From: Longimicrobiaceae bacterium
GTDB taxonomy: Bacteria > Gemmatimonadota > Gemmatimonadetes > Longimicrobiales > Longimicrobiaceae
NCBI GenBank assembly: GCA_036375715.1
Contig: DASVBS010000028.1
Location: 62,001-126,000 of the forward strand
Direction of reading: 5' to 3'
DNA: 64,000 nt
In this document: in pieces, positions 24,590 to 31,882 of the stretch
Layout: every line of letters starts with the position of its first letter
Position numbering within the stretch: the first letter of the stretch is position 1
Translations under genes and position numbers: made by a program
The notes under the pieces: generated by a model
Told to the model about the DNA's origin: nothing
Database searches by the model: none
Seen by the model: only the letters and a program-made list of their open reading frames with translations

Positions 24590-24861
24590 CTGTCGGTGAA
24601 GGAGTCAAGGCTGACGAACGTCCGGAGGCCTGATCGGATCCGCGGCTCGGAAACCAGCTTGAGGGGCGGCCTCGCGGCAATGTCCAGCGAAATCCACGGG
24701 GCATGGAGCGAAGGGTGCGACGCCGCCTTCAGGTCAACCGAGGCGAATACACTCCGGGACGCGGTAGGGCGGAACGAAGCAAAGAGTCGCGCTCAAGCCG
24801 GTCATCCTACGGGGTCCCTCGCTGTCGCCCAGAACCGCAGAGGCGCCCCGCGCCTTGAAAG

Positions 24862-24875
24862 ATACCGTCCGGTAT
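24862..24875. promoter_or_regulatory. Second TetR-type palindrome at the tetR-like gene start
   Basis: ATACCG-TC-CGGTAT has perfect six-base arms, sharing ATACC/GGTAT with the operator at 24563-24584 but with a spacer four bases shorter. It overlaps a TATGCT hexamer (24873-24878) only 11 bases before ATG 24890, suggesting autorepression of a nearly leaderless transcript. Confidence 0.55.
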
Positions 24876-24889
24876 GCTAACGTGCCTTC

Positions 24890-25507
24890 ATGGCTCGAAA
24901 CGCAACTGAGACACGGACCGGAATCCTCGACTCGGCGCACGCGCTGGTCATGGAGCAGGGCTTTGCGGCCACCTCGGTGGACGCGATTGTGGAACGTGCG
25001 GGGGTCACGAAAGGGGCGTTCTTCCATCACTTCCCGAGTAAGAATGCGCTGGCCCACACCCTGGTGGAGCGCTACGCCGAGCTCGACGAGCGGCAGTTGC
25101 GGAATACGCTGGAGCGGGCGGAGCGACTCGCCCGTGACCCGCTCGACCAGCTCCTGCTCTTCGCCGGCTTCCTGGAAGAGTACTGGGAAGCGCATGAGCC
25201 CCCCGCTACAGGCTGCCTCTTCGCCTCCTGCCTCTACGAGGCGCAGCTCTTCGACGAGCAGACCCACGGCATCATCCGTCGGGCAATCCTTTCCTGGCGG
25301 GAGGCCCTGGCGGACAAGCTTCGCGAGGCCATCCGCCTGCATCCGCCCCGCCTCCCCATCGACCCGGAATCGATCGCCGACCTGGTGACCGTGCTGTTCG
25401 AAGGGGCTTTCATCGTTTCCCGCTCGACCGGCGAATCCAGCACGGTCGCCGCCCAGCTACGTCACTTCCGCAACTACCTGGAGCTGCTCTTCGGGAAGGT
25501 GAGGTGA
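24890..25507 (+). CDS. TetR/AcrR family transcriptional regulator
   Basis: A 205-residue repressor. The helix-turn-helix occupies about residues 20-55 (GFAATSVDAIVERAGVTKGAFFHHFPSKNAL); the rest is the helical ligand domain with a cysteine-containing segment GCLFASCLYEAQLF. It is divergent from the methyltransferase gene and has matching dyads at both promoters. The stop codon TGA lies inside the GTGAGG/GTGACGG octad-like array that fills the downstream gap. Confidence 0.93.
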   Translation: MARNATETRTGILDSAHALVMEQGFAATSVDAIVERAGVTKGAFFHHFPSKNALAHTLVERYAELDERQLRNTLERAERLARDPLDQLLLFAGFLEEYWEAHEPPATGCLFASCLYEAQLFDEQTHGIIRRAILSWREALADKLREAIRLHPPRLPIDPESIADLVTVLFEGAFIVSRSTGESSTVAAQLRHFRNYLELLFGKVR

Positions 25508-25593
25508 GGGGGTGACGGAGTGACGGGGTGAGAAGGTGAGAGGCAGCAAGACAAGAAGACCCGTTCACCTTGTCACCTTGTCACCCCGTCACC
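25503..25593. repeat. Inverted GTGACAAG-type octad array
   Basis: The left arm (25503-25541) has imperfect GGTGAC/GGTGAG units; the right arm (25564-25593) has TTCACCTTGTCACCTTGTC-type units, the reverse complement. The left arm overlaps the last codons of the TetR gene. Similar arrays occur at 52059-52294 and 56628-56879. Confidence 0.75.
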
Positions 25594-25662
25594 AACGTCC
25601 ACGCCACCGCCTCTGTATCCTACACCACGCCTTGGCTTCAACTCGCTACCAGGAGAATGTCG

Positions 25663-26613
25663 ATGCTGAACCGTCGCCAGTGGCTGGGCCGCACGCTCGG
25701 TATGAGCGCGGCGCTCACTCTGGACCTGCGCTGGTTGGAGTCCCTCACCCAGGGCGAGCTCCTGACCCGCGCCATCCCGTCTTCCGGCGAGCGGCTCCCC
25801 CTCGTGGGACTCGGTAGCTCCGCGACCTTCTCGCAAGTCGCGCGCAGCGAAGACTACTCGGCGCTGCGCGAGGTGTTGAAGGCACTCGTGGACAACGGCG
25901 GGAAGGTCTTCGACACGGCTCCCGGCTACGGGGCCTCGGAGGAGGTGGCCGGCACGATCGCGCGAGAGCTGGGCATCACCGATCGGATCTTCTGGGCCAC
26001 CAAGGTCAACGCGGCTGGACGTGGTGGGGGGAGAGCCGATCCCGCGGCCGCGCGTGCACAGATTCAGACCTCCTTCGACCGGATCGGCAAATCGCCTATC
26101 GACCTCATCCAGGTTCACAACCTGTCGGACGTGCCGACCCACCTGGCGGTGCTGAAAGAGCTCAAGGAGCAGGGGCGGGTGCGTTACATCGGCGTCACCA
26201 GCACCAGCGACCGGCAGTACGGGGAGCTGGAGAGCATCATGCGGAACGAGCCGATCGATTTCATCGGGGTAGATTACGCCATCGATAACCGCAACGTCGA
26301 AGAGACCATCCTGCCGCTCGCGCAGGAGCGGAAAATCGGGGTCCTGGTTTACCTCCCCTTCGGACGGAGCCGGCTCTGGAGCCGTGTGGAGGGCCGTGAA
26401 GTGCCGGAGTGGGCGGCCGAGTTCGATGCCACCACCTGGGCGCAGTTCTTTATCAAGTTCGTCGCTGCTCACCCTGCGGTCACCGTGGTCACCCCGGCAA
26501 CCAGTCAGGCGCGGCACATGATCGACAACCTCGGTGCCGCTCGCGGAAGGCTACCGGACGAGGCCACCCGACGCAGGATGATCGAACTCGTGGAATCACT
26601 CCCCCAGGCGTGA
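25663..26613 (+). CDS. Tat-exported aldo/keto reductase
   Basis: A 316-residue AKR-fold oxidoreductase. The N-terminus NRRQWLGRTLGMSAALTL is a twin-arginine signal, so the folded, cofactor-loaded enzyme should reach the periplasm. The barrel shows FDTAPGYGASEEVAG (catalytic Asp and Tyr), the catalytic Lys in FWATKV and His in DLIQVHN. ATG 25663 lies seven bases after AGGAG; ATG 25657 is too close to it. It is followed by an anchored SDR, possibly as an operon. Confidence 0.85.
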   Translation: MLNRRQWLGRTLGMSAALTLDLRWLESLTQGELLTRAIPSSGERLPLVGLGSSATFSQVARSEDYSALREVLKALVDNGGKVFDTAPGYGASEEVAGTIARELGITDRIFWATKVNAAGRGGGRADPAAARAQIQTSFDRIGKSPIDLIQVHNLSDVPTHLAVLKELKEQGRVRYIGVTSTSDRQYGELESIMRNEPIDFIGVDYAIDNRNVEETILPLAQERKIGVLVYLPFGRSRLWSRVEGREVPEWAAEFDATTWAQFFIKFVAAHPAVTVVTPATSQARHMIDNLGAARGRLPDEATRRRMIELVESLPQA

Positions 26614-26673
26614 TCCTGCGCGCGCGGCGACGGTGGGCTTCCGGGGTGACGCTCTGTCGAACTGGAGGGAAAG

Positions 26674-27618
26674 ATGCGTCCTGGTAGACGATTGCGTGCA
26701 GGCGCGGCAGGGTTCGGGCTCCTGGCCGCCTTCGCGCTGCATCAGGCGGCGGAGCGCGCCCCGGCGAGCACCGCGGACACACGGGGGGAGGCAGGCTCAG
26801 GAACGATGACGGCGGGTACACAGGAAGGACGTGTCGTCCTGGTCACTGGCTCGACCGGCGGCCTCGGACGGGAAGTGGCGCTGCGGCTCGGAGCGGCCGG
26901 CGCGCACGTGATCGTGCACGGCCGCAATGTCGAACGCGGCCGCGAGGTCGTGGAGCAGATCGAAGCTACCGGCAAGGGCAGCGCCCGCTTCTACCCGGCC
27001 GATTTCGCATCGCTGGCGGAGGTGCGGCGCCTCGCGGAGGAGATCCGGCGGGACTACGACCGCATCGACGTGCTGGTGAACAATGCGGGGATCTTCCTGC
27101 CCGAAGGGGAGCGACAGCTCAGCGAGGATGGCAACGAGCTCCATCTGCAGGTGAACTATCTTGCCGGCTTCCTCCTCACACGGGCGCTGCTGCCGCTGCT
27201 CGAGCGCGCCGCGCCCTCCCGGATCGTCAATGTGGCCTCGGGTGCGCAGAGGGCGCTGGATTTCTCGGATCCCAACCTGGAACGCGGCTACGACGGCTGG
27301 CGCGCCTACGCGCAGAGCAAGCTGGCCCAGGTGATGTTCACGATCGACCTGGCCGAGGAGCTGAGAGACCGGGGCATCACGGTGGTCAGCCTGCACCCCG
27401 CCACCTTCATGGACACCGACATGGTGCGGGAGGCGGGAATCACCCCGAGGTCCACGGTGGACGAGGGCGCGGACGCCGTCATGCACCTGATCGACTCTCC
27501 CGACATGCGTAGCGGGCAGTACTTCGAGGGTATGCAGCCCGCCACCCCCGCCGCCCAGGCGCTCGACCCCGAAGCCCGCCAGCGGCTGAGAGAGCTGACC
27601 GAACAACTGCTGGATTGA
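26674..27618 (+). CDS. Short-chain dehydrogenase with N-terminal signal/anchor
   Basis: A 314-residue SDR of the retinol-dehydrogenase-like group. It has VTGSTGGLGREVALRLG (cofactor), VNNAGIFLPEGE, catalytic Ser in NVASGAQ and YAQSKLAQ (Tyr, Lys). It carries about 45 extra residues at the front: a basic start, then a hydrophobic stretch (AGFGLLAAFALHQAA), i.e. a signal peptide or anchor, rare for an NAD(P) enzyme. GGAGGGAAAG before ATG 26674 supports that start, but an internal ATG at 26806 (MTAGTQEGRVV) would give a normal cytosolic SDR. Confidence 0.82.
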   Translation: MRPGRRLRAGAAGFGLLAAFALHQAAERAPASTADTRGEAGSGTMTAGTQEGRVVLVTGSTGGLGREVALRLGAAGAHVIVHGRNVERGREVVEQIEATGKGSARFYPADFASLAEVRRLAEEIRRDYDRIDVLVNNAGIFLPEGERQLSEDGNELHLQVNYLAGFLLTRALLPLLERAAPSRIVNVASGAQRALDFSDPNLERGYDGWRAYAQSKLAQVMFTIDLAEELRDRGITVVSLHPATFMDTDMVREAGITPRSTVDEGADAVMHLIDSPDMRSGQYFEGMQPATPAAQALDPEARQRLRELTEQLLD

Positions 27619-27630
27619 AAGACTACACAC

Positions 27631-27673
27631 CTCTGCGCCCTCCGGCGTCATCCTCCGTGGTCCTCCGCGGTTT
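27631..27673. repeat. Dispersed intergenic repeat, CTCTGCG/CCTCCG type
   Basis: CTCTGCGCCCTCCGGCG followed by CCTCCGTGGTCCTCCGCGG. It is related to the block at 2812-2850 read on the opposite strand. It fills the gap after the SDR stop, ahead of a terminator. Confidence 0.5.
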
Positions 27674-27694
27674 GCCGTTAGAAACAGCTAGGAA

Positions 27695-27737
27695 GCAGAA
27701 GGGTCCGGAATCGCTCCCGGACCCTTCTGCGCCGTTT
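27695..27737. terminator. Bidirectional rho-independent terminator
   Basis: A perfect 14-base stem (GCAGAAGGGTCCGG, 27695-27708; partner 27717-27730) with an 8-base loop, then GCCGTTTT. It lies between the converging SDR and nitrite reductase genes and could stop both transcripts. Confidence 0.85.
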
Positions 27738-27752
27738 TCAGGCCTCCCCGCC

Positions 27753-28841
27753 TCAGTGGGCCATCGGCCCGTCCTTCCCTTTGAAGATGGCCACCTCCGG
27801 CGTGCCTTCCACATGGATGGTGCCGAGAGCACCCTTCTGTGCCCGGAAGATCGAGTGGTCGACGAAGTGGAAGTCCCCAGGCGCTTCCGCCCTGAACTCG
27901 ACGATCGCCGCTCCGCCGGCCGGGATCAACGTCGTCTGCACGTTGTGCGATACGGTGGTCCCCCCTTCCTTGTACACGTTATCGAATACCTCTCCGATCA
28001 CGTGGAAGCTGCTGCTCAGGTTGGGGCCACCGTTGCCGACGTAGAGCCGGACCGTCTCGCCCTTCCGCACCTGCAGCGCGTGGTCGCCCGTCAGCGCCCC
28101 CACGCGGCCGTTGAAGACCACGTAGTCGGGAGTCTCCCCCAGGGCCTCCTCCAGATCCAGCGACTGCAGCCCCTTCTCACCGAACTCGCCCGCGGTGTAG
28201 AAATCGCCCTGCATCACGTAGAACTCGTGGTCGACCGGCGGCAGGCCCTCCTTCGGCTCCACCAGGATCAACCCGTACATCCCGTTGGCGATGTGCATGC
28301 CCACCATGCCCGGCATGGCGCAGTGGTAGACGTAGAGCCCGGGGTTCAGAGCGGCGAACTCGAAGGTTGTGCGGTCACCCGGCATCGTGATGCTCGCCGC
28401 GGCGCCCCCGCCGGGGCCAGTCACCGCGTGCAGGTCGATGTTGTGCGGGAACTGACTGTCCTCCGCGTTGATCAGGTTGAAGATCACCCGATCACCCTCG
28501 CGAACGCGGATGAAACGTCCCGGCACGGTGCCGCCGAAGGTCCAGAACCGGTAGGTGGTGCCGTCGGCGATCTCCATCTCCTTCTCCACCACCTCGAGGT
28601 TCACCTCCACAGTGGTAGGATAATCTCGCGCGATCGGCGGGGGCACCATCGGCGGCGCGGTGAGCGCCGCGACCTCGTGACCCCTCACCTCCGGGGCCAC
28701 CCGAACCGGAATATCCGCATTGTAGAAGGGGCCGGTTCCCGCACCAGTGAGGCGGAAGCCCATGCTTCCTCCCACCGCCAGCGCCGCAACCACCCCACCC
28801 ATGACCCAACCGGCCTTGCTGGTCTTCGAACGAATATCCAT
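27753..28841 (-). CDS. nirK: Copper-containing nitrite reductase (NO-forming)
   Basis: A 362-residue two-cupredoxin NirK that reduces nitrite to nitric oxide in the periplasm. An N-terminal anchor helix (about 11-28) precedes the enzyme. Type 1 copper ligands are H133, C174, H183 and M188 ([12 protein letters not shown]); type 2 ligands are H138, H173 and H329 (FVDHS). The catalytic Asp136 (PHNIDLH) and His280 (SSFHVIG) are present. AGGAG nine bases before the ATG fits. No other denitrification gene is adjacent, so this is a stand-alone nirK, perhaps for partial denitrification. Confidence 0.96.
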   Translation of the reverse strand: MDIRSKTSKAGWVMGGVVAALAVGGSMGFRLTGAGTGPFYNADIPVRVAPEVRGHEVAALTAPPMVPPPIARDYPTTVEVNLEVVEKEMEIADGTTYRFWTFGGTVPGRFIRVREGDRVIFNLINAEDSQFPHNIDLHAVTGPGGGAAASITMPGDRTTFEFAALNPGLYVYHCAMPGMVGMHIANGMYGLILVEPKEGLPPVDHEFYVMQGDFYTAGEFGEKGLQSLDLEEALGETPDYVVFNGRVGALTGDHALQVRKGETVRLYVGNGGPNLSSSFHVIGEVFDNVYKEGGTTVSHNVQTTLIPAGGAAIVEFRAEAPGDFHFVDHSIFRAQKGALGTIHVEGTPEVAIFKGKDGPMAH

Positions 28842-29288
28842 TTTACCGTCTCCTCGTCTCGTTTTCGTCGCTCTTGGTGAGCGTCCAGCCGGTAGTGCCG
28901 GGGGATGTTACGCCGGCTTGCTGTTCCGCTACGGTCGAAATATGCGACGGGACGACGGGGCGGTCTGTCGGCGGGGATGTGATATTTTCGAGGGAACAAC
29001 CCTCACCGGTGCACGCACAAAAAGAGGGAATTAACCGGACATGCAGGTGCGGTTTTCCGGGGCAGACCAAACCGCACCTGAGTCGCGCCTTTCAATGAAA
29101 GGAACCACCCGATGGATCGCGGCAGATTGCCACTTGGGTCCCGGATCTCGCGACGGAGTACCCGGGCGCCTCGATGGACCTGAGGTGTGAGAGTGCGGGA
29201 GGGAGAGAGAGTTCGCTCGTACGAGTTCATCGCGGAGACTTTCCGGTCGACCTGAGCTCGCCCAGGCCGACCGGAAAAGCCGCTCCGC
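28842..29288. other. Intergenic region upstream of nirK
   Basis: About 450 bases between nirK (minus, start 28841) and the GMC gene (minus, end 29289). It contains a GAGGG/CCCTC hairpin near 28990-29006, the 12-base inverted repeat at 29044-29080 and the 15-base palindrome at 29088-29102. I see no clear FNR/NnrR box (TTGAT-N4-ATCAA) and no gene. Confidence 0.55.
29044..29102. promoter_or_regulatory. Perfect hairpin and adjacent palindrome upstream of nirK
   Basis: CAGGTGCGGTTT (29044-29055) is exactly inverted at 29069-29080 around a 13-base loop. Eight bases on, CCTTTCA-A-TGAAAGG (29088-29102) is a perfect palindrome. Neither is followed by a T-tract. They could be a protein-binding site, an mRNA structure, or the end of the upstream GMC operon. 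Confidence 0.5.
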
Positions 29289-31010
29289 TCACGCCTTCAC
29301 CAGCTCGCCGCGCTTCAGGGCGTTCACCGCGTAATCCGCCGCGCGGGCAGTGAGCGCCATGTAGGTGATGCTGGGATTCACGCACGAGCTGCTGGTCATG
29401 CAGGCGCCGTCGGTCACGAAGACGTTCGGCGAGGCCCACACCTGGTTGTAGCCGTTCAGCACCGAGTTCGACGGGTCGCGGCCCATGCGCGCCGTCCCCA
29501 TCTCGTGGATGCACAGGCCCGGCTCCGCCCCGTAGCTGCCGTCTTCGAAGTTGTCGAAGGTGGTGACGTTGCGGCATCCGGCGGCCTCGAGCATCTCCGC
29601 TGCCTGCTGCGCCATGTCGCGACGCATGGCGAACTCGTTGGGTCCCCACGTGCAATTGATCTCGAGCAGGGGGATGCCCCACTGGTCGGTCTTGTCGGAG
29701 AGCAGGGCGGTGTTGTCTTCGCGGGGGAGGCACTCGCCCCACGAGCCGATGCTGATCCTCCAGGGTCCCGGGTCACGCAGCGCCTGCTTGAGCTCGGCGC
29801 CCAGCTCGGCCATGCCCGCACCACGGCTCCACCCTGCGCGGCTGGCACTCCCCTGGTATCCGTAGCCTCGCACGAAGTCCAGCCTGTCGGAATCGGGCCC
29901 CGCGAGGTTGCGGAAGCGGGGGATGTAGATCCCGTTCGGGCGCCGGCCCTCATAGTAGCGGTCGAGGAGCCCCGGGATCTCTCCACTGGCACCGACCCGA
30001 AAATGATGATCCATGAGGTAGCGCCCCAACGCTCCGCTGTTGCCGCCGAGCCCGTCAGGGTGCTCTGAGGTCCGCGTGTTCAGCAGGACTCGCGTGCTGC
30101 CCAGGGCGGAGGCGCAGAGGAAGATCACCTGGGCATAGACCTCGTGCATGTCACCGGTCTCGGTATCCACGAAGCGGACACCGGTCACCCGGTTCAGATC
30201 CTCGTCGAAGATCAGCGAGTGAACCAGGCTATGCGGCCTCAGGGTGAGCCGGCCGGTGGCGAAAGCGGCGGGAAGCGTCGAGGACTGGCTGGAGAAGTAG
30301 CTGCCAGTGGAGCAACCGCGTGAGCACTCGCCACAGTAGTGACAGGCGGCACGATTGCCGATCGGGCGAGTGAGGACGGCGCTCCGGCCGATCGTGACTT
30401 TGCGCCCCGGGAAGGCACGCTCCACCCCCTCCTTCACGAACTTCTCCCCGGCGTTCAACTCCATCGGCGGCTGGAACTCGCCGTCCGGCAGCTGCGGCAG
30501 GCCCAGCCGCTCACCGCTCACCCCGATGAAGCGCTCGACGTACGAGTACCACGGAGCGATGTCGGCGTAGCGGATCGGCCAGTCGATGCCGTGCCCATCC
30601 CGGAGGTTTGCCTCGAAGTCGAGGTCGCTCCACCGGTAGCACTGGCGGCCCCAGAGCAGCGAGCGGCCACCGACCACCTCGGCCTGCACCCAGGTGAACG
30701 GCGCCGCCTCGATGTAGGGATGACGCTTGTCGTTCTGGTAGAAGTGCCGATTCCCGGAGTCGACGGTATTCCCCCGGATCTGGACCGCCTGTTCGGGATA
30801 CATCTCCGGCGTGATCCGCCGGTTGCGGTAAGGCATGTCCCACGGCGGGACGTGCTCGGTGATGTAGTCCTTCTGGTGCTCCACGTTGCGACCGCGCTCC
30901 AGCACCAGGGTGCGCAGGCCCTTCTCTGTCAGCTCCTTGGCGGCCCAACCGCCACTCACGCCGGAGCCGACGACCACGGCGTCGTACTCTTCTCTTTGTA
31001 GGTAGAACAT
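29289..31010 (-). CDS. GMC-family FAD oxidoreductase with Fe-S motif (sugar/glycoside dehydrogenase large subunit)
   Basis: A 573-residue flavoprotein. FAD-binding GSGVSG is at 15-20. A four-cysteine motif (C223, C226, C229, C233 in CHYCGECSRGC) resembles that of FAD-glucose and glycoside-3-dehydrogenase large subunits, where it holds an Fe-S cluster. The active-site end has IHEMGTARMG and VNPSITYMALTAR. It has no signal of its own, and the gene upstream encodes a Tat-signal small subunit that would carry it out. Likely reaction: oxidation of a sugar or glycoside (possibly at C3), passing electrons to a cytochrome not encoded here. Paralogue at 37788-39497. Confidence 0.88.
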   Translation of the reverse strand: MFYLQREEYDAVVVGSGVSGGWAAKELTEKGLRTLVLERGRNVEHQKDYITEHVPPWDMPYRNRRITPEMYPEQAVQIRGNTVDSGNRHFYQNDKRHPYIEAAPFTWVQAEVVGGRSLLWGRQCYRWSDLDFEANLRDGHGIDWPIRYADIAPWYSYVERFIGVSGERLGLPQLPDGEFQPPMELNAGEKFVKEGVERAFPGRKVTIGRSAVLTRPIGNRAACHYCGECSRGCSTGSYFSSQSSTLPAAFATGRLTLRPHSLVHSLIFDEDLNRVTGVRFVDTETGDMHEVYAQVIFLCASALGSTRVLLNTRTSEHPDGLGGNSGALGRYLMDHHFRVGASGEIPGLLDRYYEGRRPNGIYIPRFRNLAGPDSDRLDFVRGYGYQGSASRAGWSRGAGMAELGAELKQALRDPGPWRISIGSWGECLPREDNTALLSDKTDQWGIPLLEINCTWGPNEFAMRRDMAQQAAEMLEAAGCRNVTTFDNFEDGSYGAEPGLCIHEMGTARMGRDPSNSVLNGYNQVWASPNVFVTDGACMTSSSCVNPSITYMALTARAADYAVNALKRGELVKA

Positions 31011-31047
31011 CGTAGCGGGGACGGAGATCGATGAGCGTGTGCCTCGG

Positions 31048-31752
31048 TCAGGCCCAAGCGCGTCCGACTTCGGAGTAGGGCATGTCTGCGATCCAGCTGC
31101 CCAGTGGGTTCATCCGGAGCTCCTGCGTCGCGCCGATCTCGGACGTGTAGTAGCCGACCAGCACCAGCTCCTTCAGCGTGCGGAAGAAGGACTGCCGTCC
31201 GACGTCTTCGGGGTCCCAATCGCGGTCCAACTCGACCGCGCCCGAGGCCGCCTGCACCGCCTCGGCATCGCTCCGACCGGTCTCGGTTCCCGTCTCACGC
31301 AGCACCGGCTCCTGGGCGGACGAGGTCTGCCGAGCTGCCGGATCGCTGAAGGCGTGGCGGTTGTACGCCTCGACCAACTGGAGCTGCTGCTCCGGGGTGG
31401 CGTCCAGGAAGCGAACTCCGAAGACCCGCTGAGCGCGCGCATCCAGCCGATCCAGTCCGGCAATGAAGCGATCGCGCTCCTCGGCGGGATAGTAATCCGT
31501 CATCATCACGTCGATGAAATCCTGGACCCGCGCGGCGCGCGCCCCGGGCGTATCGGTTTCCGGCAGGATGTGCTCACCGATCGTGGCCACGAGCTCCTTA
31601 CGATCGGGGCCCAGTGCAGAGGCCGCCGCCTCCGGTGCCGCGTTCCGGTCACAACCGGCGAGGACCCCGGCGACGGTGCTGGCGGAGACGGCGCCGCCGA
31701 GCAGGTAGGCCACGCGCGCGATGGCAGCGCGCCGTGTCATCAGGTCGTTCAT
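31048..31752 (-). CDS. Gluconate 2-dehydrogenase subunit 3-like Tat lipoprotein
   Basis: A 234-residue small subunit. The N-terminus TRRAAIARVAYLLGG is a twin-arginine signal and VLAGC a lipobox, so it is exported by Tat and probably lipid-anchored. The mature part (ELVATIGEHILPETDTPGA, then VQDFIDVMMTDYY) matches the gluconate 2-dehydrogenase gamma family, which chaperones GMC subunits. It is 37 bases upstream of the GMC gene. Residues 120-160 are a less conserved Ala/Glu/Ser-rich insertion. Confidence 0.88.
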   Translation of the reverse strand: MNDLMTRRAAIARVAYLLGGAVSASTVAGVLAGCDRNAAPEAAASALGPDRKELVATIGEHILPETDTPGARAARVQDFIDVMMTDYYPAEERDRFIAGLDRLDARAQRVFGVRFLDATPEQQLQLVEAYNRHAFSDPAARQTSSAQEPVLRETGTETGRSDAEAVQAASGAVELDRDWDPEDVGRQSFFRTLKELVLVGYYTSEIGATQELRMNPLGSWIADMPYSEVGRAWA

Positions 31753-31882
31753 CGTTCTTCAGCGATGGGCGATGAGAAGGACTGGACTGCGGGGCCGGCC
31801 AAAACGCGCGCAAAGGCGGCGATCTCGGCCGGATGTTTCTGCAACTTGGCAAGCCACCCCGGGGCGTGCAAGTCAGCGGGGC

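Larger units (their letters stand above)
24528..24889. other. Divergent intergenic region methyltransferase/TetR
   Basis: About 360 bases carrying a promoter-operator at each end (24562-24589 and 24862-24875). The central 250 bases show no convincing gene; the open frames there lack ribosome binding sites and domain sense. Confidence 0.6.

Noticed and set aside
28842-29288. FNR/NnrR box upstream of nirK
   Set aside because: No TTGAT-N4-ATCAA-like site could be found in the gap.
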